From Hymenobacter crusticola (GTDB lineage: Bacteria > Bacteroidota > Bacteroidia > Cytophagales > Hymenobacteraceae): a stretch of DNA of 64,000 bases. Positions 26,819 through 34,773 of the stretch are shown piece after piece (the stretch's first letter is position 1; each line of letters begins with the position of its first letter). A model generated the notes under the pieces. That model was not told the DNA's origin and searched no databases. It worked only from the letters and a program-made list of their open reading frames with translations. The position numbers and the translations under genes are program-made. Location of the stretch: positions 1 through 64,000 of the forward strand of contig NZ_MTSE01000012.1 in assembly GCF_002154225.1 (NCBI RefSeq). Direction: 5' to 3'.

Positions 26819-27586
26819 ATGTACTTAATCGATTCGCACGCCCACGTTTACTCCGAACAGTTCAAAGACGACCGCGACGCCATGCTGGAGCGCGCACTGG
26901 AAGCCGGCGTGAGCACCATCCTGATGCCTAACATCGACCACACCAGCATCGATGTCATGCTGGAAACGGAGGCGCGGCACCCCGAACAGTGCATTGCCAT
27001 GATGGGTTTACACCCGTGTTCGGTAGGCAAGCACGTGGAGCGCGAGCTGTACCTAGTAGAAGAGTGGCTAGGTCGACGCAAGTTTGCCGCTGTAGGCGAA
27101 TGCGGCATCGATCTGTTTTGGGACAAAACCTTCTTCCCGCAGCAGCAGGAAGCCTTGCGCGTGCAAATCGACCTCGCCAAAAAGCATAACCTGCCCCTGG
27201 TCCTGCACACCCGCGAAGCCTTCCAAGAGTCAGCCGACCTCATCGAGGCCGCCCAAGACGGCAGCTTGCGGGGTGTATTTCACTGCTTTTCCGGCACCAA
27301 AGAAGAAGCCGAACGGGTCATTAAGCTAGGTTTCTACCTAGGCATCGGCGGGGTAGCCACCTTCAAAAACGGCGGCCTCGACAAAGTACTCCCCGGCATC
27401 GACCTCAAGCACCTGCTGCTCGAAACCGACTGCCCCTACCTAGCTCCCGTGCCTTACCGCGGCAAGCGCAACGAGCCTGCTTACTTGCCCCTCATCAACC
27501 GCCGCGTGGCTGAGCTACTTCGCACCGACGAAGCAGCTGTGGCCGAAGCTACGGCTCAGAACGCCAAGGCCCTGTTCAACCTCTAG
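26819..27586 (+). CDS. tatD: TatD-family metal-dependent DNase/hydrolase
   Basis: A 255-residue cytoplasmic TIM-barrel hydrolase. Seen: IDSHAHVYS (metal HxH), MMGLHPCSVG, AVGECGIDLFWDK (metal Glu), LPLVLHTREAF, GVFHCFSGTKEEAERV and LLLETDCPYLAPVPYRGKRNEP, which contains the catalytic Asp and the TatD signature. Family members are 3'-5' exonucleases or D-aminoacyl-tRNA deacylase-like enzymes. The length is normal. The asparaginase gene begins 11 bases downstream, so the pair is probably one operon; this order is common in the group as I recall it. Confidence 0.94.
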   Translation: MYLIDSHAHVYSEQFKDDRDAMLERALEAGVSTILMPNIDHTSIDVMLETEARHPEQCIAMMGLHPCSVGKHVERELYLVEEWLGRRKFAAVGECGIDLFWDKTFFPQQQEALRVQIDLAKKHNLPLVLHTREAFQESADLIEAAQDGSLRGVFHCFSGTKEEAERVIKLGFYLGIGGVATFKNGGLDKVLPGIDLKHLLLETDCPYLAPVPYRGKRNEPAYLPLINRRVAELLRTDEAAVAEATAQNAKALFNL

Positions 27587-27597
27587 CCTATTCGCCT

Positions 27598-28671
27598 TTG
27601 CCTCGCATCGTTATCATTCAAACAGCTGCCTCCCCCACCGACCAAACCGTTGCGTCTATTCTCGTCATCTACACGGGCGGCACTGTGGGTATGGCCTATA
27701 ACCAGGAGGGGCTGCTGGCACCCATGCGCTTCAGCGAAGTGACCCGGCTCATGCCCGAGCTGCGCGATGTACGCATGCGGGTGTCGGTGCTGAGCATGCC
27801 GCAGCCCATTGATTCCTCCAACGTTTCCCCGGCCGACTGGATCACGCTTGCGGGCCTTATTGGCGAATTTTACTCTTACTACGACGGTTTTGTGGTGCTG
27901 CACGGCACCGATACCATGTCGCATTCGGCTTCGGCTTTGAGCTATATGCTCGAAAACCTAGCCAAGCCCATTGTGTTCACCGGGGCCCAGGTGCCCGCAG
28001 GCCGGGTGCGCACCGATGCCCGTCGCAACTTCATTACAGCCCTGGAAATTGCCGCAGCCCGCCACCCCGATGGCAGCGCCCGCGTGCCGGAAGTCAGCCT
28101 GTTTTTCAATACCATGCTGATGCGCGGCAACCGCACCAAAAAGGTGGAAAGTCAGCATTTTGGGGCTTTCCGCAGCGACAACCTGCCGCCCCTAGCCCAA
28201 GCAGGCATCCGCCTCACCTACAATGATGCTCTGATTCGTCCTCTGCCCACGGCGTCCTTGCGCATCCACACCCAACTCAACGACAACGTCACCATCTTGA
28301 AGCTATTCCCCGGCATCACCCAGCGAGTAGTAAACAGCATCCTGAGCGTGGAAGGCCTGCGCGGCTGCGTTCTGGAAACGTTTGGCTCGGGCAATGCTTC
28401 TACCCAACCGTGGTTTCTGAACGCTCTAAAGGAAGCTAACGACCGCGGCGTGCACCTTCTAAACGTGAGCCAGTGCGATGAAGGCCGCGTGGAGCAAGGC
28501 CGCTACGAAACCAGCGCCTCTCTACCGGCCGCTGGCGTACTCAGCGGCGACGATATTACTACGGAGGCCGCCATCACAAAGCTCATGTTTGTGCTAGGCC
28601 TGCAAAAAAGCCACGCCGAAACTGCTCAATTGCTCGTACAAGACCTTCGCGGCGAGATTACCCCACTGTAA
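27598..28671 (+). CDS. ansA: Type I L-asparaginase
   Basis: A 357-residue cytoplasmic asparaginase, hydrolysing asparagine to aspartate and ammonia. Seen: ILVIYTGGTVGMAYNQEG with the nucleophilic threonine, FVVLHGTDTMSHSASALSYML with the second catalytic Thr-Asp pair, GAQVPAGRVRTDARRN, and VLETFGSGN. The start is uncertain: TTG at 27598 overlaps a -7-like CGCCTTTG (27593-27600), and no ATG precedes the conserved SILVIYTGG block. If the promoter is real, translation must begin further in, on a non-ATG codon. It could otherwise be read from the tatD transcript. Confidence 0.9.
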   Translation: MPRIVIIQTAASPTDQTVASILVIYTGGTVGMAYNQEGLLAPMRFSEVTRLMPELRDVRMRVSVLSMPQPIDSSNVSPADWITLAGLIGEFYSYYDGFVVLHGTDTMSHSASALSYMLENLAKPIVFTGAQVPAGRVRTDARRNFITALEIAAARHPDGSARVPEVSLFFNTMLMRGNRTKKVESQHFGAFRSDNLPPLAQAGIRLTYNDALIRPLPTASLRIHTQLNDNVTILKLFPGITQRVVNSILSVEGLRGCVLETFGSGNASTQPWFLNALKEANDRGVHLLNVSQCDEGRVEQGRYETSASLPAAGVLSGDDITTEAAITKLMFVLGLQKSHAETAQLLVQDLRGEITPL

Positions 28672-28683
28672 CAAGGCTACCGG

Positions 28684-28715
28684 TTTGCGTTTCCGGAAAA
28701 ATGCCCGTTACTTTG
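28684..28715 (+). promoter_or_regulatory. Promoter of tRNA-Ser
   Basis: TTTG at 28684-28687 is separated by 20 bases from TTACTTTG at 28708-28715. This matches the Bacteroidota -33/-7 architecture (TTTG, 19-21 bp, TAnnTTTG with one mismatch). The tRNA begins 18 bases further on. Confidence 0.65.
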
Positions 28716-28733
28716 CCCGCAGATTACCGACCC

Positions 28734-28821
28734 AGAGAGGTGTCCGAGTGGTCGAAGGAGCACGCCTGGAAAGTGTGTATGGCCCAAAAGGTCATCGTGG
28801 GTTCGAATCCCATCCTCTCTG
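28734..28821 (+). tRNA. tRNA-Ser (GGA anticodon)
   Basis: An 88-base tRNA. Acceptor AGAGAGG (28734-28740) pairs with CCTCTCT before discriminator G. The anticodon stem CACGC/GTGTG (one G-U pair) encloses loop CTGGAAA, anticodon GGA. A long variable arm (TATGGCCC...) is typical of serine tRNAs, and the T-loop TTCGAAT is intact. The CCA end is not encoded. A strong terminator follows at once. Confidence 0.95.
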
Positions 28822-28824
28822 CAT

Positions 28825-28858
28825 AAAAGCCCGTTTCTAAATCAGAAACGGGCTTTTT
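28825..28858 (+). terminator. Rho-independent terminator of tRNA-Ser
   Basis: AAAAGCCCGTTTC, 7-nt loop, GAAACGGGCTTTTT: perfect stem with A-run and T-run, four bases after the tRNA. Confidence 0.92.
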
Positions 28859-29056
28859 ACTTATCAGGGGTACGGCTAGGGTATGATCAGACTGTTGACA
28901 GGTTGTTAAGCAGATAATCACAAGATGGCTACCCGTCAAAAAACAAGAGTAGGTTTTCTTGCTAGGCACTTCTACTATATACTGCTCATCTTACTCACTG
29001 GGGTGGCGTGTTAGCTCATCAAGACAAATGATAACACGCCAGCCGCATATCTCCGT

Positions 29057-29752
29057 TTATAGAGTACTTAGCTGATAGCTTACCTGCGCTTGCAGGCTGC
29101 TGTTGTGTATCCCCTGGGTTCGGTTGGTTGGAGTAGTCGTATCATCGCCGAGCGGCCGGCGTACCGGCGTGAAACCGGATGCATAGCGCACCTCAACGCC
29201 TAGGCGGGCTGTTGGTTGGTAGCCCACCCCTACCGCGCAACCTAGTTCCCAACGGTAGTAGCCATCCGTACCCCGTACGCTAGTTCCCTCACGAAAAAAG
29301 AGTGCAGGATCCAGTAGACCATTGCTAGATTCAAAGGAGGTAGAGCCCCGCCGCCGAGCCGCCACTAAGTAGCTCAGCTGCGGACCAGCTACGGCAAACC
29401 ATTTCGCCCCGCTTAGGCGCACCAGAACTGGTAGGCTGACGTAATGCAGCAAGCTTCGTTCCCGATAGATCGACCGTGCACTGGTAGTCCCTCCCAAAAG
29501 GTAGCTCGTGTAGGAGGTGCGGGCACCTCGCTGCTCACACAGAAGCTCCGGTTGTAAGTCTAAACGTGTGCTCAGTGGCAAGCGCACGAACGCGCCAGCG
29601 GCAGGCCCGAGTCGAAAGCGTGGATTCGATACCTCTCCGCCGCGGTAGGTACTAACATTCAGCCCAGCTTTGACGCCAAAGCGAATGTCTTGCGCGTGTA
29701 AGGTACTGGTGGCCTGTAAGCCTAGGAGTAAAAGTATAGAGGTGCGGAGCAT
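29057..29752 (-). CDS. PorT-like outer-membrane beta-barrel protein
   Basis: A 231-residue small barrel protein. ATG 29752 gives MLRTSILLLLGLQATSTLHAQ, a signal peptide; the longer frame to 29797 is rejected. Family pattern: DIRFGVKAGLNVSTYRGGE at the mature N-terminus, RLDLQPELLCEQRGA, LHYVSLPVLVRL, WFAVAGPQLSYLVAAR, and a final strand SSLQAQVSYQL. These are hallmarks of the outer membrane protein beta-barrel (PorT) family common in Bacteroidota. The function is unknown; it is monocistronic. Confidence 0.82.
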   Translation of the reverse strand: MLRTSILLLLGLQATSTLHAQDIRFGVKAGLNVSTYRGGEVSNPRFRLGPAAGAFVRLPLSTRLDLQPELLCEQRGARTSYTSYLLGGTTSARSIYRERSLLHYVSLPVLVRLSGAKWFAVAGPQLSYLVAARRRGSTSFESSNGLLDPALFFREGTSVRGTDGYYRWELGCAVGVGYQPTARLGVEVRYASGFTPVRRPLGDDTTTPTNRTQGIHNSSLQAQVSYQLSTL

Positions 29753-30061
29753 AGGGCTGATATAGTAGTGGATGCAAGGAAGAGGCTTCTGGCTCACAGA
29801 AGGTTGTCAACTCGTTGAAGTAAAGAAGATCTTGTTTTTAGTAGTGTACCACGTGCCCTATTTGCCTTACTGATATGTCCTAACAACTTGGGAACGTAGC
29901 CTCATTCACGAACGATAGCTTTCCCGGAGAGAGCTGCTCGAAGGATGCGTAGGAAGGGCTACCGATGGCAATCGACGAGTCGGTAAGTGCCCTGGCAATC
30001 CAATTGATGCAACCTTTTACTTAGAAGCAGTCTCCTACGGGAGAACTTTTCACTTCTTACG
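29753..30061. other. Intergenic region between divergent genes
   Basis: About 310 bases between the minus-strand barrel gene and the plus-strand lipoprotein gene. It must contain both promoters, but I see no consensus -7 element, hairpin or small gene that I would defend. Confidence 0.5.
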
Positions 30062-30586
30062 ATGCGTCGTCTTTTCTCCTACACTCTCTTTCTTAGCGTC
30101 GTCCTAGCCAGTGCAACCGCTTGCACCAAAGAGGAAGCAGCGCCGCCAGCAGAACCCTTCTTTTCCGTAAACCAAGACGGAAAAGCCTGGGAGCCCGCCA
30201 CAACAACGACCTACAAGTCGGGGAACGCCTTTTATCTGGTAAGCAACAAGGCTGCGGAGGCCAACCAGCGCCAGGAACTGTACCTAGGTTTTACGGTGAC
30301 GAACCTGCGCAAGCCTTCGGTCAGGCTTTTCTCCACGGTATGGACCCACTACGCTGCTGGAAAAACCGTGCGTGATCAATACGTTAATACGGATGACCTC
30401 AGTGCCTCCAGTCTGCAGATTACGCGCCTGGATACTGTACAAAAAGTAATTGAGGGGCGCTTCGACGCGACCATACAACGCAGTACGGTGTATTCACAAC
30501 AAAAAGAGCGAATGCAGTTGACCGAGGGGTCGTTTCGGGTTAGCTACCGCGATACGCTCTTGCCGGCGTACACGAATGGTCGGTAA
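30062..30586 (+). CDS. Hypothetical lipoprotein
   Basis: A 174-residue protein with a lipoprotein signal, MRRLFSYTLFLSVVLASATAC, cysteine at 21. The rest is predicted beta-rich: FFSVNQDGKAWEPATTTTYKSG followed by QELYLGFTVTNLRKPSVRLFSTVW and VIEGRFDATIQRS. The phrase 'FSVNQDGKAW' at the mature N-terminus recalls small Bacteroidota lipoproteins of the DUF6252 kind, which are single beta sandwiches. I do not recognise a function. It has its own terminator. Confidence 0.7.
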   Translation: MRRLFSYTLFLSVVLASATACTKEEAAPPAEPFFSVNQDGKAWEPATTTTYKSGNAFYLVSNKAAEANQRQELYLGFTVTNLRKPSVRLFSTVWTHYAAGKTVRDQYVNTDDLSASSLQITRLDTVQKVIEGRFDATIQRSTVYSQQKERMQLTEGSFRVSYRDTLLPAYTNGR

Positions 30587-30651
30587 GGCTGGGACGTTAC
30601 GCGAGCAGCGTCTATTGGCTACCTAGTGGTACTACGCCTACTCACACTACT

Positions 30652-30689
30652 AAAACAAGAGCCCTGGCTAGGTCGGGGCTTTTGTTTTA
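30652..30689 (+). terminator. Terminator after the lipoprotein gene
   Basis: AAAACAAGAGCCC and GGGGCTTTTGTTTT form a stem with a short loop and a T-rich tail, 66 bases after the stop. Confidence 0.8.
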
Positions 30690-30962
30690 TGCAGGCTATG
30701 ATCTGCCACCGGCAACTGCAGTGAAGCGGCAGGACGCCAAACCAGCGCGTCTTATAGCTGCAAGAATTTTAGTTGCTGGAAGTATAACAGAGCCACCAAT
30801 AGCTAAGCTGAATTGCTCGGGTATTTGTTTGACAAGATGGCTTTAGCGGTTAAGCGTTCATCAAAAAGCCCATCGTTGCGCGGTAGCTTGAAGTTTTCAG
30901 GTAGTTGGCTTACAGCCACGCAACGACTGTAGTAAATGCTGGGCTCATGCCTTCAGTTGGTT
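30690..30962. other. Intergenic region between convergent genes
   Basis: About 270 bases between the lipoprotein terminator and the end of the minus-strand TlpA gene. I see no frame, tRNA or hairpin worth calling. Confidence 0.5.
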
Positions 30963-32099
30963 TTATTTATCTAACAGCTCCGCTAGTTTCTTCGATAGTT
31001 CCTCGCCCCGCAGGTTAACGGCCAAAATGCGGCCTTGAGGATCGAGCAGAAAGTTTTGGGGAATGGCATTTACCCCGTAGGTCAAGGCTACCGGGTTGGG
31101 CTTGGTCAGAGAGCTTACTTGCGGCCACGGCAGGCTGTCCTGATCAATTGCTTTCAGCCACGCCGCCCGCTGCTGGGCATTATCGAGCGATACTCCGAGT
31201 ACGGTAAAGCCCTTGGCTTTGTAGGCATTATACAGCTTAACCAAGTTGGGATTCTCCTGCCGGCAGGGAGCGCACCAGGAAGCCCAAAAGTCGATTAACA
31301 CGTACTCACCACGCAGAGCTGAGAGTTTGAGCTGCTTGCCGTCGGGGTTAGCCTGGCTGAAATCCGGCGCTACTGCCCCTATGGCTACGCGCTGCAACTG
31401 CTCGATGCGCTGCTGCATCACCTTCCCATAAGGTGAACTGCGGACGCTAGGATCTAAAGCCCCGAACAGCGCCGCGTAGGAGCTAGCCTGGGGCATGGGT
31501 CCAACGTAGCTCTCCAGCACATACAAGCTGTAAGGATTAGCTGGATGCGCCTTTAAGTAAGCCGCGTACACTTGCTGACGCTTTTCATACACGGCATTAG
31601 CTTCCTGGTCTAGCTTGGCTTCGGCCGCGGGAGTAGCACGTTCGGCCGCAGGTAGGGCTTCGTAGGCCGCGTACAAGGCATCGAGCTGCTTCCGAAAGGA
31701 TTGAACTTGCGCAGCTAGGTTTGTGCTTTCGTGATTGAGCGGTGTACCCTCGGCGGCGGCATACATAACTCGGTCGGTACCAGCCACCGTAATGGTACCC
31801 TTCTCCAGGTAAATAGGCAGCCGCTCCGGTGAGCGGTCGGCCGGGATACCGGGGGCGGGTAAGACGAGCGTGGCCTGGGGCAACGCCGGCACTGCCCCCT
31901 TGAATTGAAAGCGCCCGTTGTGCACAGCGGCAGAATCAACGATTGATTGCGTGTCTTTTTTGTAGTACAAATAACCCATGCGGGCCTTTGTTGCCGGCAA
32001 GCTGCCTTGCACTAGAAAGGCAGCGGGCGGCACTGGCTTTGACTGAGCCGTGGCACCCAGCGGAACAAGGACGAACAGGAAGTGTAGGTAGCGGCGCAT
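30963..32099 (-). CDS. TlpA-like thiol-disulfide oxidoreductase with N-terminal DUF4369
   Basis: A 378-residue exported protein with signal MRRYLHFLFVLVPLGATAQ. Residues 28-130 form a DUF4369-like beta domain (FLVQGSLPATKARMGYLYYKKDTQSIVDSAAVHNGRFQFKGAV). A helical linker follows, then a thioredoxin fold from about 240: IGAVAPDFSQANPDGKQLKLSALRGEYVLIDFWASWCAPCRQENPNL. WCAPC is the redox-active pair, and the cis-proline lies in NAIPQNFLL. It should reduce disulfides in the periplasm. Its promoter, on the minus strand, carries an FNR-type box 34 bp from the -7 element, so it is probably switched by one of the Crp/Fnr proteins nearby. Confidence 0.92.
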   Translation of the reverse strand: MRRYLHFLFVLVPLGATAQSKPVPPAAFLVQGSLPATKARMGYLYYKKDTQSIVDSAAVHNGRFQFKGAVPALPQATLVLPAPGIPADRSPERLPIYLEKGTITVAGTDRVMYAAAEGTPLNHESTNLAAQVQSFRKQLDALYAAYEALPAAERATPAAEAKLDQEANAVYEKRQQVYAAYLKAHPANPYSLYVLESYVGPMPQASSYAALFGALDPSVRSSPYGKVMQQRIEQLQRVAIGAVAPDFSQANPDGKQLKLSALRGEYVLIDFWASWCAPCRQENPNLVKLYNAYKAKGFTVLGVSLDNAQQRAAWLKAIDQDSLPWPQVSSLTKPNPVALTYGVNAIPQNFLLDPQGRILAVNLRGEELSKKLAELLDK

Positions 32100-32172
32100 A
32101 AAGCAGCAGTAGTAAAGTAGCGGAATGGGTGAGCTGATTGAGAATGGCTAACCGCCCAGTTGATGACCGCCA

Positions 32173-32218
32173 CAAAGGTGGAGGCCTGCCTACTTCCTGA
32201 ACCTTGATAAAAATCAAG
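32173..32218 (-). promoter_or_regulatory. FNR-type box plus -7 element for the TlpA gene
   Basis: The box cTTGATAAAAATCAAg (32203-32218) is a perfect palindrome and identical to the classical FNR consensus TTGAT-N4-ATCAA. On the minus strand CACCTTTG follows (plus-strand CAAAGGTG, 32173-32180). Centre-to-centre distance is exactly 34 bp, placing the box near -41 as in class II activation. The TlpA ATG is at 32099. Confidence 0.75.
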
Positions 32219-32267
32219 AATTACCACTGGCCTGCCCTGAAGAATTTGGCCCTGCACCGCAATTTTG

Positions 32268-32313
32268 CTTGACAAAAGTCAAGACCGGCGGGCCACCCCG
32301 CTCTGTACTTTTG
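32268..32313 (+). promoter_or_regulatory. FNR-type box plus -7 element for the TPR histidine kinase gene
   Basis: cTTGACAAAAGTCAAg (32268-32283) is a perfect 16-base palindrome, and TACTTTTG (32306-32313) is a full -7 consensus. The centres are 34 bp apart. It is divergent from the TlpA promoter, with box centres 65 bp apart. Confidence 0.78.
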
Positions 32314-32447
32314 CCGATACGGAGTAGGCCAGACAAGCAAGTCGTGGCTGTCCGGCTGAAAAACCAACTAGAAACTGCTCACAGACTGGTAACTTAGAAT
32401 GCTGGTGCTCCCGCAGTTTGCCGTCTTTACGCCTAGCCTCTCATCCT

Positions 32448-34766
32448 GTGAAATACCTGTTGGCGCTCCTCCTGCTGGGGCTTGTCCTTACCAGCCAGGC
32501 GGAGCCTTATTACCCTATCCTGAGCAAGACCGAGGTTGACAACCTGCGCAGCCAGCTACGGCGCAGCGCGCCCGATACCAACCGCGTGAAGCTGCTGGTG
32601 CAGTTAAGCAACGATTTGACCTCTCGCTACTATTACATGCAGAAGCCGGACTCGATAGTGGCGTACATTCACCAGGCGCAAGCCCTGAGCAAGGCGTTAC
32701 ACTATGTTGGCGGCCAAATAGATAGTGATTACGCACTAGGGTATTTGCTGCGCAAAGACCCCGGCGGCCGGGAGGTTGTGTTACAGGCCTTGGCGCGCAG
32801 CCAGCAGCGGCACGACCGGCGCCGGGAAGCCATCGGCTGGTACCTGCTATGTGAAACATATGAGAAATCTATGGCGCTTCATCCACAGCGGATTAAGTAT
32901 CTGGAGCAGGCTGTCCGGCTATTTGGGGCCGTGCACGACCAAGTGCAGGAAGCCCGGGTACTGCGAGAGCTGGCTGACGCTTACTTGATGCAGGGCAAGC
33001 CGGCGCGGGCCCGGGAAGAGTTGCTGCGCAGCCTAGCCCTGTATCGAGCGGCCGGCTACCGCAAGCAGCATTCTTCCCTCGACCTGCTAGCTGCTACCGA
33101 CGATGCGCTGGGCAATTACAAAGAGGCCCTCCAGTACGCGCTGGCGGCCGTGGCAAGTGCCAAGCGCAGCCAGGATACCCTGCTGCTGTGCACGTACTAC
33201 ATGCGGGTGGGCGCCGTGTACCAGCAATTCGACCAGCGCGATAAAATAATTCAGTACTATCGGCTGGCTATGCGCAGTGCGGAAGCCAATAACTATACCG
33301 ATACGGCGCTAGGTCTGGCTTCTACCATTGCCCGCGTCTTATTAGCTGAAAACCGGCCGCAGGAGGCCCTGGCGCTCATACTTGAAAAAAGCAAGGCGTA
33401 TCCACCACAGGATGATTTCTCCCGAATGAAGGTAGCCCAGGGGCTTATTAGCTGCTACTTGCGCACTAAGCAGTATGCCTTGGCCTCGGCCTATTGCCGG
33501 CAAATGGAAGCCTACCTGACTAGCAAGCAGGCCACCACTGATTACCGCGTGCTGCACGGGGCGTACCTGACCGTTGGGGCCTGCTGCCTGGCTACCAAGC
33601 AGTACGCCAAAGCGCGGACCTACCTTACCAAATCCCTGGCGGCGGGCCAAGTTGTGCTTACTCGTAGCAGCATGGCCCACGCGTGCTTGCTGCTGTATAA
33701 AGTTGATTCGGCCCAGGGGAATCTGCCGTCCGCCATTGCCTACTACAAGCGTTATAAGGCTATCAATGACAGCATATTCAGTGAGAAAAACAGCAAGCAG
33801 ATGGCCGCCTTGCAGGTTCAATTTGACACCGAAAAGCGCGAACAAAGCATTGCCCTTCTCACCAAGCAAAATCTGGTGCAGCAGTTGGCTATTCGGCAGC
33901 GCGAGTTGCAGCGCAACGCCGTGCTAGGGGGCGCGGCCTTGCTGGTGTTGGTGCTAGGCCTGGGCTACAACCGCTACCGCCTCAAGCAGCGCAGCGCCCG
34001 CCTGTTAGAGCAGAAGCAACACGCCCTGGAAGCGCAGCAGGCGGAAATCAACCGCAAGAACGAGGCGCTGGAGCAGGTGCTAGGTGAGAAAGACAAGTTG
34101 CTGGAAGAGCGGCAAGGGCTGCTGGTGGAAAAGGATTGGATGCTCAAGGAAATCCACCACCGGGTGAAGAACAACCTGCAAGTGGTGAGCAGCTTGCTCT
34201 CGACCCAGTCGCGCCACTTACACGACCCGCAGGCGGTGGCTGCCATTCGCGAGAGCCAGAACCGGGTGCAAGTTATGGCCTTGCTGCATGAGAAACTCTA
34301 CCAAGCCGACAACATCGGCCGGGTGAACATGGCTGACTACGGCCGCGAAATCGTGACCTACTTGGTGCAGTCCTTCGACCGCCAGCAGTCGGTGCAAACG
34401 AAGCTGGAACTGGCGCCCATCGAGCTGGAAACCACGTTGGCGACGCCCCTAGGGCTCATTATCAACGAGGCCGTGACCAATGCGCTCAAGCACGCCTTCC
34501 CGCCGCCGCGGCGCGGCACGCTCACGGTCGGGTTGGTTTGCCTGGCGTCGCAGCAATACGAGCTTACCATCACCGACGACGGGGTGGGCTTGCCGCCCGG
34601 CTTTGACTTGAAGCGCAGCCGTAGCTTGGGCATGGTCATTATCAAAGGCTTGAGCCGCCAGATTGATGGCCAATTGGCGGTGAGCACGGCCGATGGCGTG
34701 TGCATCAACCTGCAATTTGACACCCGCAAGAAGCCCGTTTATGCCGATGCCGAAGCAGTGGCCTAG
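32448..34766 (+). CDS. TPR-containing sensor histidine kinase (HisKA_2 type)
   Basis: A 772-residue kinase. GTG 32448 yields MKYLLALLLLGLVLTSQAEP, a signal peptide; the TTG at 32418 would precede it with a poor N-terminus. Residues 30-440 are periplasmic TPR-like helical repeats (about 40-residue period). One membrane span lies at about 485-505 (NAVLGGAALLVLVLGLGYN), then a coiled coil and the kinase core: LKEIHHRVKNNLQVVSSLLSTQSRHL, the HisKA_2 phospho-histidine box, and a HATPase with IINEAVTNALKHAFPP and ITDDGVGLPPGF. Its stop is 8 bases from the end of the convergent NtrC-type regulator, a plausible partner. The promoter has an FNR-type box. Confidence 0.93.
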   Translation: MKYLLALLLLGLVLTSQAEPYYPILSKTEVDNLRSQLRRSAPDTNRVKLLVQLSNDLTSRYYYMQKPDSIVAYIHQAQALSKALHYVGGQIDSDYALGYLLRKDPGGREVVLQALARSQQRHDRRREAIGWYLLCETYEKSMALHPQRIKYLEQAVRLFGAVHDQVQEARVLRELADAYLMQGKPARAREELLRSLALYRAAGYRKQHSSLDLLAATDDALGNYKEALQYALAAVASAKRSQDTLLLCTYYMRVGAVYQQFDQRDKIIQYYRLAMRSAEANNYTDTALGLASTIARVLLAENRPQEALALILEKSKAYPPQDDFSRMKVAQGLISCYLRTKQYALASAYCRQMEAYLTSKQATTDYRVLHGAYLTVGACCLATKQYAKARTYLTKSLAAGQVVLTRSSMAHACLLLYKVDSAQGNLPSAIAYYKRYKAINDSIFSEKNSKQMAALQVQFDTEKREQSIALLTKQNLVQQLAIRQRELQRNAVLGGAALLVLVLGLGYNRYRLKQRSARLLEQKQHALEAQQAEINRKNEALEQVLGEKDKLLEERQGLLVEKDWMLKEIHHRVKNNLQVVSSLLSTQSRHLHDPQAVAAIRESQNRVQVMALLHEKLYQADNIGRVNMADYGREIVTYLVQSFDRQQSVQTKLELAPIELETTLATPLGLIINEAVTNALKHAFPPPRRGTLTVGLVCLASQQYELTITDDGVGLPPGFDLKRSRSLGMVIIKGLSRQIDGQLAVSTADGVCINLQFDTRKKPVYADAEAVA

Positions 34767-34773
34767 GCCACTG

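Noticed and set aside
28724..28969. Minus-strand frame of 81 codons
   Set aside because: It is antisense translation of the tRNA-Ser gene and its terminator, a well-known false protein.
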